From: DASSWB01 sp035705495
GTDB lineage: Bacteria > Bacteroidota > Bacteroidia > Flavobacteriales > Flavobacteriaceae
DNA length: 64,000 nt
Direction: 5' to 3'
Assembly (NCBI GenBank): GCA_035705495.1
Contig: DASSWB010000022.1
Span: 16,091-80,090, forward strand
The translations under genes and the position numbers were made by a program. Positions within the stretch are counted from its first letter, which is position 1. Each line of letters begins with the position of its first letter. Below, one piece after another: positions 43,767 through 53,238 of this stretch. Under the pieces are notes generated by a model. That model saw only the letters and a program-made list of their open reading frames with translations. It did no database searches and had not been told where the DNA came from.

Positions 43767-45548
43767 CTAAGCATTCATTGAAATCAAGAATTCTTCATTG
43801 TTTTTGGTTTGTTTAAATCTTTCATTGATGAATTCCATGGCTTCCACCGGGTTCATGTCGGCCAAATATTTCCTCATGATCCACATGCGTTGAAGCGTGT
43901 TTTCGTCAAGTAACATATCATCTCTACGTGTACTGGAAGAAGTGAGGTCAATTGCAGGGAAAATTCTTCGGTTTGCAATTTTTCGATCTAACTGCAATTC
44001 CATGTTTCCTGTTCCTTTAAATTCTTCAAAGATCACTTCGTCCATTTTCGATCCGGTATCGGTCAATGCGGTTGCAATAATTGATAACGATCCGCCATTT
44101 TCAATGTTTCTTGCGGCACCAAAAAATCTTTTGGGTTTGTGAAGTGCATTTGCATCAACACCACCACTTAAAACTTTTCCGCTGGCAGGTTGTACAGTAT
44201 TGTAAGCCCTTGCCAAACGTGTAAGCGAATCGAGCAGAATTACAACATCATGCCCACATTCCACCATTCTTTTTGCTTTTTCAAGTACAATATTGGCCAC
44301 TTTAACGTGTTCATGTGCCTCTTTGTCAAATGTTGAAGCAATTACTTCACCTTTTACATGACGTTGCATGTCCGTAACTTCTTCTGGGCGTTCATCAATC
44401 AATAAAATCATTTGATAAACTTCAGGATGATTTGCGGCAATTGCATTTGCAATATCTTTCAAAAGCATTGTTTTTCCCGTTTTTGGTTGGGAAACAATCA
44501 TTCCACGCTGACCTTTTCCAATTGGGGAAAATAAATCGATAATACGTGTAGAAATGGTGCTTTGCCTTTCAGCAATATTGAATTTTTCCTGCGGAAATAA
44601 AGGTGTAAGGTGTTCAAAAGAAATTCTATCCCTTACAACCTGTGGATCCAATCCGTTAATTTTGTTGATTTTTATAAGTGGAAAATATTTCTCTCCTTCT
44701 TTTGGTGGACGCACCTGTCCTAAAACCGTATCTCCTGTTTTTAATCCGAATAATCTTATTTGGGATTGGGAAACATAAATGTCATCGGGAGATGATAAAT
44801 AGTGGTAATCTGAAGATCTTAGAAATCCGTAGCCATCTTGCATGATATCCAAAACACCTTCACTCTCTATAATGGCATCAAATTCAAAATCCGGTTCACG
44901 ATAACGGTTTCTGTTGTCCCGGTTCCCAGTGTTTTTTTGATTTTGATTTTCTTTCTGATTTCTTTTGTCCTCTCTCGGTTGACGGTTGTTATTATCGTCA
45001 CGAGTATTTTTTTCCTTCCGGTTATCTTTTATTCTGTTGTCCTTTCTGGGGTCATTTCCACCTTGGGCATCATTTCCTTGAGATTTGTCATTTCCAGGTT
45101 TGTCTTCTCTTTTTTGAGCAGGTCTTTCATTTCGGTTGTCTCTATTCGGCCTGTTTTCTTGTGAAGATTTATTCGGATTTGATGTTTTTGGAGCTGTGTC
45201 TTCAGGTTTGGTTGACTCGTTAGAAGTTGATTTTTCAGCTCGGTCACGAAGATTTGGCTTTTCAGGAAATCTTTTATTGTCTGAGGAAGGTATTTTGCTC
45301 TTGTCCATATTTTTCTCCTGGTCTGATGTTTTATTTTCTACAGGAGAAGCTGAAGGTTTGTCTTCTGTTTTTGGTTTTTCCTCCACAAGAATTTCTTTTA
45401 CCTTCGATGGATTTGCGGCCTGATAATCTAAGATTTGATAGACGAGATCCATTTTTTTTAGTTTCCGAAAATTGGGAACGTTTAATGTTTTAGCGATTTC
45501 CAAAAGTTCAGGAAGCTTTTTTTCTTTTAATTCTGAAATTTCCAACAT
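43767..45548 (-). CDS. rho: Transcription termination factor Rho
   Basis: 593 residues, against about 420 in E. coli. Rho N-terminal helical domain (1-50), then an insert of about 165 residues (roughly 52-217) that is almost all Lys, Arg, Asn, Asp, Glu, Gln and Pro with many RDNRN/KDNR repeats. The S1-like RNA-binding domain starts at about 220 (EGVLDIMQDGYGFLRS), followed by the ATPase with Walker A QPKTGKTML, Walker B DVVILLDSLTRLARAYN and the R loop. The insert is a known trait of Bacteroidota Rho and may add RNA binding or phase-separation ability. Confidence 0.97.
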   Translation of the reverse strand: MLEISELKEKKLPELLEIAKTLNVPNFRKLKKMDLVYQILDYQAANPSKVKEILVEEKPKTEDKPSASPVENKTSDQEKNMDKSKIPSSDNKRFPEKPNLRDRAEKSTSNESTKPEDTAPKTSNPNKSSQENRPNRDNRNERPAQKREDKPGNDKSQGNDAQGGNDPRKDNRIKDNRKEKNTRDDNNNRQPREDKRNQKENQNQKNTGNRDNRNRYREPDFEFDAIIESEGVLDIMQDGYGFLRSSDYHYLSSPDDIYVSQSQIRLFGLKTGDTVLGQVRPPKEGEKYFPLIKINKINGLDPQVVRDRISFEHLTPLFPQEKFNIAERQSTISTRIIDLFSPIGKGQRGMIVSQPKTGKTMLLKDIANAIAANHPEVYQMILLIDERPEEVTDMQRHVKGEVIASTFDKEAHEHVKVANIVLEKAKRMVECGHDVVILLDSLTRLARAYNTVQPASGKVLSGGVDANALHKPKRFFGAARNIENGGSLSIIATALTDTGSKMDEVIFEEFKGTGNMELQLDRKIANRRIFPAIDLTSSSTRRDDMLLDENTLQRMWIMRKYLADMNPVEAMEFINERFKQTKNNEEFLISMNA

Positions 45549-45704
45549 GAATAGTAAGAATATAAATTGTGATATTATTTCTCGAGAAAGAATTCGAAAA
45601 AATTGGGATTATTCTACAACCAGAATCATTATAGGTTGCATTTGTTATTGCAATAATACAACATTATTTTATTTTTTATTGCGGCTCAATTAAAAAGATT
45701 GCTT

Positions 45705-45712
45705 TATTTTTG
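45705..45712 (+). promoter_or_regulatory. -7 element upstream of the DUF4293 gene
   Basis: TATTTTTG, 17 bp before the ATG at 45730. The best TTG upstream is 23 bp away, longer than ideal. The 12-bp palindrome TTATTGCAATAA lies at 45645-45656 in the same divergent region. Confidence 0.4.
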
Positions 45713-45729
45713 TGTCGAAATATTAAAAA

Positions 45730-46140
45730 ATGCTGCAACGAATTCAGACAATATACCTTTTATTAACCGCAATTGTTAGTGGGGGATTAATCTTCGTTCT
45801 GGAACTTGGACACAATTTTGATGGAAATCCGTTTTTTGCCTACGAGAATTCCTTGCTGTTATTGTTGTTCATGGCGAGTTCCTTGCTTGCGTTGATAAGT
45901 ATTTTTATGTTCAGAAACAGAAAGCTTCAATTTGTTTTGGGGCGACTAAATATAGTATTAAACTTTGTTATACTAGGAGTTTTTGTTTATTGGTCACTAA
46001 GCTTGCCTGGAGAGAATGAAATCTCGGAGAAAGGTATTGGGATGCTTCTTCCTATCATTTCTATCGTTTTTCTGGTTTTGGCCAACAAAGCCATTAAGAA
46101 GGATGAAGATCTCGTAAAATCTGCTGACCGGTTGCGATAA
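45730..46140 (+). CDS. DUF4293 family membrane protein
   Basis: 136 residues with four hydrophobic helices. The start MLQRIQTIYLLLTAIVSGGL and a central RKLQFVLGRLNIVLN are typical of DUF4293, a Bacteroidota family usually next to rho, as here (divergent). Function unknown. Confidence 0.9.
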   Translation: MLQRIQTIYLLLTAIVSGGLIFVLELGHNFDGNPFFAYENSLLLLLFMASSLLALISIFMFRNRKLQFVLGRLNIVLNFVILGVFVYWSLSLPGENEISEKGIGMLLPIISIVFLVLANKAIKKDEDLVKSADRLR

Positions 46141-46169
46141 AACCTTATATCTTAGTAGTGTTAGTGCGT

Positions 46170-46197
46170 AAACCCGAAGTGAAAACTTCGGGTTTTT
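46170..46197. terminator. Bidirectional terminator after the DUF4293 gene
   Basis: A stem of AAACCCGAAGT / ACTTCGGGTTT with a GAAA loop, flanked by A and T. Confidence 0.87.
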
Positions 46198-46220
46198 GCA
46201 TTTTAAAAAATCGGCCGACT

Positions 46221-46697
46221 TTAAAAAAAATATAAACCGTGACTACCCGCAAGTGCCCCGATAATTGTGACAAGGCTCATCAGTAAAAGGATCCAATGTG
46301 CAAAATGCATGAACCGGAAAGTCTTTTCAGGTTGTTCTGCCGCATATTTCCTGAATACCCTGTGGAGCACAAAAGGTTCCAGAATAAATAGAATCACCGT
46401 AAAAATAAACCAGACTAGAGTCATGGCGTGAACCCACCAAAATTTAATGTCCAAATATCTGTCCCACGCCTGCATCCCATGAAGGAGGTAAAACCCGCTC
46501 ATTCCGGTAAGCACTGTTGCAACTTTAGCGATATTGGCAAATTTACCTTCAATTTTTTCGAAAGTAGCAATTTTATTTTCTTTGTTGCTCAGCTTTTTCA
46601 CGGCTGGAATAATAACCATAGTTACCATGGCCACGCCGCCAATCCATACTATAACGCCCAATACGTGTATAATTCTTGCCCAAACCAAATACTCCAT
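46221..46697 (-). CDS. CopD-like four-helix membrane protein
   Basis: 158 residues, four membrane helices. The first holds ARIIHVLGVIVWIGGVAMV (His and WIGG), helix 2-3 has WWVHAMTLVWF, and helix 4 has FMHFAHWILLLMSLV; these paired His residues in the membrane match the CopD/DUF2269-type pattern that can bind haem or copper. Actual ligand unknown. Alone on this strand with the phosphoesterase 43 bp upstream. Confidence 0.75.
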   Translation of the reverse strand: MEYLVWARIIHVLGVIVWIGGVAMVTMVIIPAVKKLSNKENKIATFEKIEGKFANIAKVATVLTGMSGFYLLHGMQAWDRYLDIKFWWVHAMTLVWFIFTVILFILEPFVLHRVFRKYAAEQPEKTFRFMHFAHWILLLMSLVTIIGALAGSHGLYFF

Positions 46698-46740
46698 AAT
46701 AGTTAATGTTAATCAATGGGATTTTTCGCTTTTAATAAAT

Positions 46741-47235
46741 TTATCTTTTTTCAAGTTCAATAATCTCCAGGTCTTTAATTTCCACTCCATCAATCTTAAA
46801 CCGCAACATGGTCCTTACCTTATGAAAACCACTTTTGCCGGCAGCACCCGGATTCATGTGCAGTAATTTTAAGTTTTTGTCGTTCATCACTTTTAAAATA
46901 TGTGAATGTCCGCAAATAAATAATTTTGGCGGGTTTCTTTTAATCTCTTCCCTTATTGCAGGCGAATATTTACCAGGATAACCGCCAATATGTGTAATCC
47001 AAACATCAACTTTTTCACAAAAAAAACGATGGTTCAGCGGAAATTCCTTTCTTATTTCATGACTGTCTATATTTCCATAAACTGCACGCAAGGGTTTTAT
47101 CTTTTTTAAAGCATCAGTAACCGATAAATCGCCAATATCGCCAGCATGCCATATTTCATCCGCTTCAGAAGCATAATGTAGAATGCGGTCATCAATATAT
47201 CCGTGGGTATCACTTAACAGCAGTATTTTTTTCAA
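46741..47235 (-). CDS. Metallophosphoesterase, YfcE-like
   Basis: 164 residues. Calcineurin-like motifs in order: LLSDTHGYID, EIWHAGDIGD, YGNIDSHE, and ICGHSH, all metal ligands present. YfcE-type enzymes hydrolyse phosphodiesters in vitro; physiological substrate unclear. Divergent from truA. Confidence 0.92.
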   Translation of the reverse strand: MKKILLLSDTHGYIDDRILHYASEADEIWHAGDIGDLSVTDALKKIKPLRAVYGNIDSHEIRKEFPLNHRFFCEKVDVWITHIGGYPGKYSPAIREEIKRNPPKLFICGHSHILKVMNDKNLKLLHMNPGAAGKSGFHKVRTMLRFKIDGVEIKDLEIIELEKR

Positions 47236-47345
47236 ACCAAAAAAGAATTTAAAATTGTAATTGAAATCATAATAAGGAAGGCATCTTTCCCCATTCTTGC
47301 TTATAATATTTTATCTTTGTCAGAATGTAAAAATATCAATTTAGT

Positions 47346-48092
47346 TTGAGATATTTTATTGAACTGGCTTATAACGGCACCTCATATCACGGATGGCAGA
47401 GACAGCCTCAATCAATTTCTGTTCAACAGGTAATAGAGGAGGCATTGCATCGAATTTTAAAGGAAAAGATCGCAATCATGGGAGCGGGAAGAACGGATGC
47501 AGGTGTGCATGCCATTCAAATTTTTGCACATTTTGATTTGGAGCGGGAGTTGGGAGACATGGATTTTATTTTCAGAATGAATTCATTATTACCAAAAGAC
47601 ATAGCAGTCCGGAGTTTTTTTAAAGTAAAAAACAATGCGCATGCCAGATTTGATGCATTACATAGAAGCTACGAATATCATATTGTTCAGGAAAAGAATC
47701 CGTTTGAAATTGAAAGGTCTTATTTGCTCAAAAAGGACTTGGATTTATCAAAAATGAATGAAGCTTGCAAAATATTGCTCGGGACAAAAGATTTTAAATG
47801 TTTTTCAAAATCGAGAACCGATGTCCGCACTTACATTTGTACAATTGAGCATGCTTTTTGGGAACGGAAAAATGAAAAGTTGATTTTTTACATAAAAGCA
47901 GATCGTTTTTTGCGGAATATGGTAAGGGCAATCGTAGGAACTTTGTTGGAAATAGGAACGGGTAAATTGGAAATAACCTATTTGAATAAAATTATTGAAA
48001 GTAGAAATAGGAGTGAAGCCGGTACATCTGTGCCCGCACACGGACTCTACTTATCAAAAATAGAATATCCAAAAAATATTAGAATTGATTAA
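47346..48092 (+). CDS. truA: tRNA pseudouridine(38-40) synthase
   Basis: 248 residues. TruA modifies U38-40 in the anticodon arm. The opening RYFIELAYNGTSYHGWQRQP is the normal N-terminus, and the catalytic Asp lies in GAGRTDAGVHA. The start codon is TTG: an in-frame TAA lies 6 codons upstream and there is no ATG or GTG in between. That stop is part of an ATG-TAA minimal ORF in the same frame at 47325-47330. TATCTTTG at 47312-47319 is a likely -7 element. The stop overlaps the ATG of the ABC exporter by one base (TAATG). Confidence 0.94.
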   Translation: MRYFIELAYNGTSYHGWQRQPQSISVQQVIEEALHRILKEKIAIMGAGRTDAGVHAIQIFAHFDLERELGDMDFIFRMNSLLPKDIAVRSFFKVKNNAHARFDALHRSYEYHIVQEKNPFEIERSYLLKKDLDLSKMNEACKILLGTKDFKCFSKSRTDVRTYICTIEHAFWERKNEKLIFYIKADRFLRNMVRAIVGTLLEIGTGKLEITYLNKIIESRNRSEAGTSVPAHGLYLSKIEYPKNIRID

Positions 48093-49861
48093 TGGCTTCA
48101 TCAACAGGAAAAGCATTTGATACTAACTTATTCAAGCGATTGCTAAGATATACGCGACCGTATAAATTAATTTTTTATTTTGTTGCGATTTCCGCTATTC
48201 TGGTTTCCTTTTTTGGTGTTTTAAGACCTTATCTTTTAAAGGTAACCATAGATGATTCAATCGTACCGCAAGATTATGATAATCTGGTTTACTATATAGC
48301 AATGATGCTGATTGTATTATTGCTAGAAGTAATTTTTCAGTTTTTCTTCATTTATTTCGCTAACTGGTTGGGTCAACAAGTAATCAGGGATTTGCGGGTC
48401 AATCTTTTTCAACACATGCTCGGATTTAGAATGAAATACTTCAACAAATCCGCAGTGGGAAGACTGGTAACCCGTGCCGTAAGTGATATTGAAACCATTG
48501 CGAGTATCTTCAGTGAAGGTCTTTTTATGATCTTGAGTGATATACTCAAAATGATCGCGGTTCTGGGATTTATGTTTTACCAAAGTTGGCAACTGACTTT
48601 AATTGTTCTCACAGTACTTCCTTTTATTCTTTATGCAACACGGATTTTTCAAAAGAAAATGAAAGTCGCTTTTGAAGACGTTCGAAATCAGGTAGCAAAC
48701 CTGAACACTTTTGTACAAGAAAGAATCACGGGAATGAAAATCGTTCAGTTGTTTTCCCGTGAAAAAATCGAACATGAAAAATTTAAAGAAATCAATGACA
48801 AACATCGTAATGGTTGGAACAGAACGGTGTGGTACAACTCGATCTTTTTTCCAATTGCGGAAATGTCCACTTCCATTACCATTGGTTTAATTGTTTGGTT
48901 CGGAGGTTTGAGAGTGCTCGAAGGTGGTGCAATTACTTTGGGTGTTATCATTTTGTTTATAGAACTCGCCCAAATGCTTTTTCGTCCCTTAAGACAAATC
49001 GCAGATAAATTTAATACGCTACAAATGGGAATGGTTGCTGCCAATCGTGTTTTTGGTGTTTTGGATACTAATGAACGTATTGATGATTCCGGAAAAATTC
49101 AAATCGAACATTTAAAAGGAAAAATAGAATTTAAAAATGTTCACTTCGGATATGAAGAAAACGAAGAAGTTCTAAAAGGAATTTCTTTCGTGGCAAATCC
49201 TGGGGAGACTATCGCGATTGTCGGTGCCACCGGAGCAGGGAAATCCACCGTGATCAATTTGTTGAACAGGTTCTACGAGATCAATTCGGGACAGATTTTG
49301 GTAGATAACATGGACATCAAATCGATTACTTTAAAATCCTTGCGACAAGAAATTGCGGTGGTTTTGCAAGATGTTTTTCTTTTTGCCGATACCATATTAA
49401 AAAATATCACGCTCAATCATCCAGAGATTTCGGAAGAACAGGTAAAATTGGCTGCGAAAGAAATCGGTATTCACGAATTTATTGCTTCCTTGCCAAATGC
49501 CTATAATTACAATGTGAAGGAACGTGGTGTAATGCTTTCTTCGGGCCAGCGTCAATTAATTTCTTTTCTGAGGGCGTATGTGAGCAATCCGAGTATTTTG
49601 GTTTTAGATGAAGCAACTTCATCTATAGATTCTTATAGTGAACATCTTATTCAAAAGGCTACGGATAAAATCACCAATGGAAGAACCTCCATAGTTATCG
49701 CGCACCGACTGGCGACAATTAAAAAAGCGGATAAAATAATGGTGATGGAAGCTGGTAAAATTGTGGAAATTGGAACACATCGGGAGTTGCTCAAAAAAGA
49801 GAACGGTTATTATAGAAACCTCTACGAAATTCAGTTTAAAGCCGAAGAACAACTGCTTTAA
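48092..49861 (+). CDS. ABC transporter, fused permease and ATPase (MsbA-like)
   Basis: 589 residues, a half-exporter. Six membrane helices (about 25-310) then the nucleotide-binding domain with Walker A GATGAGKST, Q loop VLQDVFLFADTI, signature LSSGQRQLI, Walker B ILVLDEATSSID and the H loop IAHRLAT. Works as a homodimer or with a partner to export lipids or drugs; substrate not predictable. Translationally coupled to truA. Overlaps the convergent cdaA by 4 bp. Confidence 0.94.
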   Translation: MASSTGKAFDTNLFKRLLRYTRPYKLIFYFVAISAILVSFFGVLRPYLLKVTIDDSIVPQDYDNLVYYIAMMLIVLLLEVIFQFFFIYFANWLGQQVIRDLRVNLFQHMLGFRMKYFNKSAVGRLVTRAVSDIETIASIFSEGLFMILSDILKMIAVLGFMFYQSWQLTLIVLTVLPFILYATRIFQKKMKVAFEDVRNQVANLNTFVQERITGMKIVQLFSREKIEHEKFKEINDKHRNGWNRTVWYNSIFFPIAEMSTSITIGLIVWFGGLRVLEGGAITLGVIILFIELAQMLFRPLRQIADKFNTLQMGMVAANRVFGVLDTNERIDDSGKIQIEHLKGKIEFKNVHFGYEENEEVLKGISFVANPGETIAIVGATGAGKSTVINLLNRFYEINSGQILVDNMDIKSITLKSLRQEIAVVLQDVFLFADTILKNITLNHPEISEEQVKLAAKEIGIHEFIASLPNAYNYNVKERGVMLSSGQRQLISFLRAYVSNPSILVLDEATSSIDSYSEHLIQKATDKITNGRTSIVIAHRLATIKKADKIMVMEAGKIVEIGTHRELLKKENGYYRNLYEIQFKAEEQLL

Positions 49862-50637
49862 TCCAGCTCCTCTTTTATTTTCGCAATTAAATCGTCTGTG
49901 TCTTCATACATCACAAATTCCTTGTCCTTTAAAAACGAAATCTGACCGGTTTCCTCACTGACTACAAGCGCAAGTGCATCTGTTTTTTCAGTGATCCCAA
50001 CAGCCGCGCGATGTCTCAATCCAAACCTTAACGGGATACTTCTGTCATTTGAAACGGGTAAAATGACCCGGGTAGCGGTGATATAATTTTCGTCAATAAC
50101 CATGGCCCCATCATGTAACGGACTGTTTTTGTAGAAAATCGATTCGATAATGGGTTGATTGACTTTTATTTTCATTTTATCACCTGAATTTTTTACAAAA
50201 TCCAAATTGGTACTTCGTTCAATGACGATTAACGCGCCGGTTCGCGATTGTCCCATGCTCTCACATGCCCTTACAATGGCGGCAACATCATTTACCGTCT
50301 CACTTTCTTCATCTTTGGAAAACTTGAATTGTTTTAAAAATCTTCGCTTAGAACCGAAATTCGTGGAACCCACCATCAAAAGAAACTTTCTGATTTCTTG
50401 CTGAAAAACCACAATCAATGCAAACATTCCCACGCCAATGAATTCCCCCAAAACATTGCTCAGAAGTTCCATTCTTAACAAAGCGGTCAGTTGCCAAATC
50501 AGGTAAATTATTACAATTCCAATGAAAATATTCACTGCAACTGTTCCTTTCACCAACTTGTATAGATAATAAAGTAAAATGGCAACAAAAACAATGTCCA
50601 GAACATCCAGTATGCGAAAATCTAAAATATCTTCCAA
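49858..50637 (-). CDS. cdaA: Diadenylate cyclase CdaA
   Basis: 259 residues. Makes the second messenger c-di-AMP from two ATP. Three membrane helices (about 10-85), then the DAC domain with DGAMVIDEN and RFGLRHRAAVGI, both nucleotide-binding motifs intact. c-di-AMP controls potassium and wall balance in other bacteria. It lies 27 bp downstream of folP on the same strand, the usual neighbour in Bacteroidota; the CdaR regulator seen in Firmicutes is absent. Confidence 0.96.
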   Translation of the reverse strand: MEDILDFRILDVLDIVFVAILLYYLYKLVKGTVAVNIFIGIVIIYLIWQLTALLRMELLSNVLGEFIGVGMFALIVVFQQEIRKFLLMVGSTNFGSKRRFLKQFKFSKDEESETVNDVAAIVRACESMGQSRTGALIVIERSTNLDFVKNSGDKMKIKVNQPIIESIFYKNSPLHDGAMVIDENYITATRVILPVSNDRSIPLRFGLRHRAAVGITEKTDALALVVSEETGQISFLKDKEFVMYEDTDDLIAKIKEELD

Positions 50638-50664
50638 GTCGGTTTTTTTGTAAAATTAAAAAAA

Positions 50665-51495
50665 TTAATGGTTGTCTGGCAGCTGCTCAACTAATTTGAC
50701 ACACTCAACTGCAAATTTTACGTTATGTACGCGCAAAATAGAAGCGCCATTCAAAAGTGCAATCGTATTCATGATACTTGTGCCGTGATCTGCCTCGGCT
50801 GGATTTATATCTAAAGTCGTTTGAATAAAATTTTTGCGGGAAACGCCAACCAACAATGGTAATTCTAGAGTTTTAAACAATTTTAATTTTGAAAGAAGTT
50901 CAAAATTCTGTTTCCCGTTTTTTGAAAACCCAAATCCTGGATCAATAATAATATCGTTGATTCCCAAATTTCGAGCTTCATTTATTTTTTCTGAGAAGTA
51001 AAAAATTAAATCCTGTGTCAGGTCATTATATTCGTTCAAGTTCTTCATTGTCTGGGGGTTTCCCCTCATGTGCATCATAATATACGGGACTTGAAGGCTC
51101 GCAACGGTTTTCATCATTTCTGGATCCAATTCCGAAGAAGAAATATCATTGATGATCGCTGCTCCCGCATCAATACAATTTCTGGCGATTTTACTTCGGA
51201 AAGTGTCGATGGAAAGAATAATATTCGGAAATTCCTCTACAAGCGTCTCAACCACAGGCAGAATTCTTTTTAATTCCTGCTCTTCGGAAACTTCCTCGGC
51301 ACCCGGTCTGCTGCTGTACGCGCCAACGTCAATAAAGGTCGCTCCTTCGTTGAGCATTTTTTCCGTTTGCTGAAGAACAGAATCAATATGCATGTATTTT
51401 CCACCGTCTGAAAAAGAATCTGGTGTAATATTTAAAATCCCCATCACCTTAGGTGTGGAAAGATCGATGAGCTTGCCTTTGCAATTTATTGTCAT
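50665..51495 (-). CDS. folP: Dihydropteroate synthase
   Basis: 276 residues; condenses pABA with a pterin pyrophosphate in folate synthesis and is the sulfonamide target. Signature GILNITPDSFSDGGKY at the N-terminus, FIDVGAYSSRPGAEEVS, IIIDPGFGFSKN, and LLVGVSRKNFI. First gene of the folP-cdaA unit. Confidence 0.97.
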   Translation of the reverse strand: MTINCKGKLIDLSTPKVMGILNITPDSFSDGGKYMHIDSVLQQTEKMLNEGATFIDVGAYSSRPGAEEVSEEQELKRILPVVETLVEEFPNIILSIDTFRSKIARNCIDAGAAIINDISSSELDPEMMKTVASLQVPYIMMHMRGNPQTMKNLNEYNDLTQDLIFYFSEKINEARNLGINDIIIDPGFGFSKNGKQNFELLSKLKLFKTLELPLLVGVSRKNFIQTTLDINPAEADHGTSIMNTIALLNGASILRVHNVKFAVECVKLVEQLPDNH

Positions 51496-51593
51496 TGGGA
51501 AATTATCTCGGGTTTTTCGGTTATTATAATCTAAAAATTTTACTTTTGACTAAACTGTATTTTCACCGAAATTTACGCAAATTACAATTTTTT

Positions 51594-52136
51594 ATGCAGG
51601 ATACTTCCAAACAATATGATGCCGTAATAGAAACGTGTCGTAGTTTGTTTATTAACAAGATGAAAGATTATGGTTGTGCTTGGCGAATCCTAAGATTACC
51701 TTCACTCACAGATCAAATTTTTATCAAAGCGCAACGGATCAGAAGCCTTCAACAAAATGGTTTCAAAAAAGTGGATGAAGATGAAGCAGGCGAATTTATT
51801 GCGATCATAAATTACTCGGTGATGGCATTAATTCAATTGGAAAAAGGAGTTGTTGATCAACCCGATTTGTCCGCCACCGAAGCAACTGAACTTTACGATA
51901 AATTAATTGCGGAAACCAAAGAATTGATGCTGAACAAAAATCACGATTATGGCGAGGCTTGGCGTGATATGCGTATCAGTTCTTTAACCGATTTAATTCT
52001 GCAGAAATTACTTCGGGTAAAACAAATCGAAGATAACAAAGGAAAAACTTTGGTAAGCGAAGGCATCGACGCGAATTATCAGGATATGATAAATTACGCG
52101 GCGTTTGCACTGATTTTAATGGATGAAAACTCTTAA
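51594..52136 (+). CDS. DUF1599 (nucleotide modification-associated domain 1) protein
   Basis: 180 residues with an internal duplication: the motif KDYGCAWRILRLPSLTDQIFIKAQRI (about 20-45) recurs as HDYGEAWRDMRISSLTDLILQKLLRV (about 118-143). DUF1599 is related to domains tied to nucleotide modification, and here stands at the head of the conserved run leading to tpiA. Start at MQDTSKQYDA (51594), with TACTTTTG at 51541-51548. Function unknown. Confidence 0.85.
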   Translation: MQDTSKQYDAVIETCRSLFINKMKDYGCAWRILRLPSLTDQIFIKAQRIRSLQQNGFKKVDEDEAGEFIAIINYSVMALIQLEKGVVDQPDLSATEATELYDKLIAETKELMLNKNHDYGEAWRDMRISSLTDLILQKLLRVKQIEDNKGKTLVSEGIDANYQDMINYAAFALILMDENS

Positions 52137-52145
52137 TTTTTTAAA

Positions 52146-53237
52146 ATGAAAATATTGGTCGGTTTCGCAAGGATTTTTGTTGGTGTTCTTTTTATTTTTT
52201 CTGGATTTATAAAATTGAATGATCCGCTAGGATTTGCATATAAACTGGAAGAATACTTTGGAGCAGATGTTCTCAATCTCGAATTTTTAATTCCCTACGC
52301 GCTGGTTCTTTCCATTTTCTTGGTAATTACCGAAGTATTATTGGGAATTATGTTGCTGATTGGATACGCCCGAAAATTCACCCTGTGGAGCTTGCTGATC
52401 ATGATCCTGTTTTTCACTTTCCTCACATTTTACTCCGCATATTTCAACAAAGTAACAGATTGTGGATGTTTTGGAGATGCGATTCCATTGGTGCCGTGGG
52501 AATCTTTTATAAAAGACGTGATCTTGCTCGTCCTTATATTATTGCTGTTTTTCCAAAGAGAAAAAATCAAACCTATTTTCTCCACTGCACATAAATGGAT
52601 TGTCTTTGTTTCCTTTATCGGGTGCCTGATTTTCGGATATTATGTGCTCATGCATCTGCCCGTTTTCGATTTCCGGGCGTATCAAGAAGGATACAATATC
52701 AAAGAGAAAATGACTGTTCCCGAAGATGCTCCTAAAGATATTTTTGAATATCAATGGAAATTCTCAGTGAACGGAGAAGAAAAAGTATATACCACCAACG
52801 GAATTTACCCAAGCGTAGATGGCGATTTTATCGGCGTCGATACAAAGAGAATCCAAGAAGGTTATGTGCCACCAATCCACGATTTTACGATGGAAAAAAA
52901 TGGAGAAGACCACACCGAGAAGTTTTTGGAAATCGAAAAATTAATTATTGTCGTCGCCTATTCCCTTGAAAAGAGTGAAACGGATGGCTTTTCAGAAGTG
53001 AAAAAAATTACGGATGAAGCAAAACAAAAAGGATATACGGTAATCGGACTTTCAGCTTCTTCGGAAGAGGTTGTTGGTGAATTCAAAGAGAAATACAATT
53101 TGGATTTCGAGTTCTATTTTTCGGATGCTACCACACTTAAAACGATCATCAGGTCAAATCCAGGCATCGTCAAATTGAACAACGGGACCATTATTCAGAA
53201 ATTGCACTGGAACGATGCAGAAGATATAGAACTCTAA
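52146..53237 (+). CDS. DoxX-like membrane protein with thioredoxin-like C-terminus (BT_3928 family)
   Basis: 363 residues. Four membrane helices (about 1-145, DoxX/MauE-like; VGFARIFVGVLFIFSGFIKLNDP at the start, and KVTDCGCFGDAIPL with two Cys), one further helix, then a soluble domain whose ending (IIVVAYSLEKSETDGF to FYFSDATTLKTIIRSNPGIVKLNNGTII) has the thioredoxin-like pattern but without a CxxC. The paired Cys near the membrane suggest a redox role (inference). Tightly linked to the ABC permease gene (1 bp). Confidence 0.87.
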   Translation: MKILVGFARIFVGVLFIFSGFIKLNDPLGFAYKLEEYFGADVLNLEFLIPYALVLSIFLVITEVLLGIMLLIGYARKFTLWSLLIMILFFTFLTFYSAYFNKVTDCGCFGDAIPLVPWESFIKDVILLVLILLLFFQREKIKPIFSTAHKWIVFVSFIGCLIFGYYVLMHLPVFDFRAYQEGYNIKEKMTVPEDAPKDIFEYQWKFSVNGEEKVYTTNGIYPSVDGDFIGVDTKRIQEGYVPPIHDFTMEKNGEDHTEKFLEIEKLIIVVAYSLEKSETDGFSEVKKITDEAKQKGYTVIGLSASSEEVVGEFKEKYNLDFEFYFSDATTLKTIIRSNPGIVKLNNGTIIQKLHWNDAEDIEL

Positions 53238-53238
53238 T

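Noticed and set aside
44838..45423. Ser/Val/Phe-rich frames opposite rho
   Set aside because: They mirror the Asn/Asp/Lys-rich insert of Rho on the other strand.
48323..49044. Frames antisense to the ABC exporter
   Set aside because: Shadow frames with no start signal or family character.
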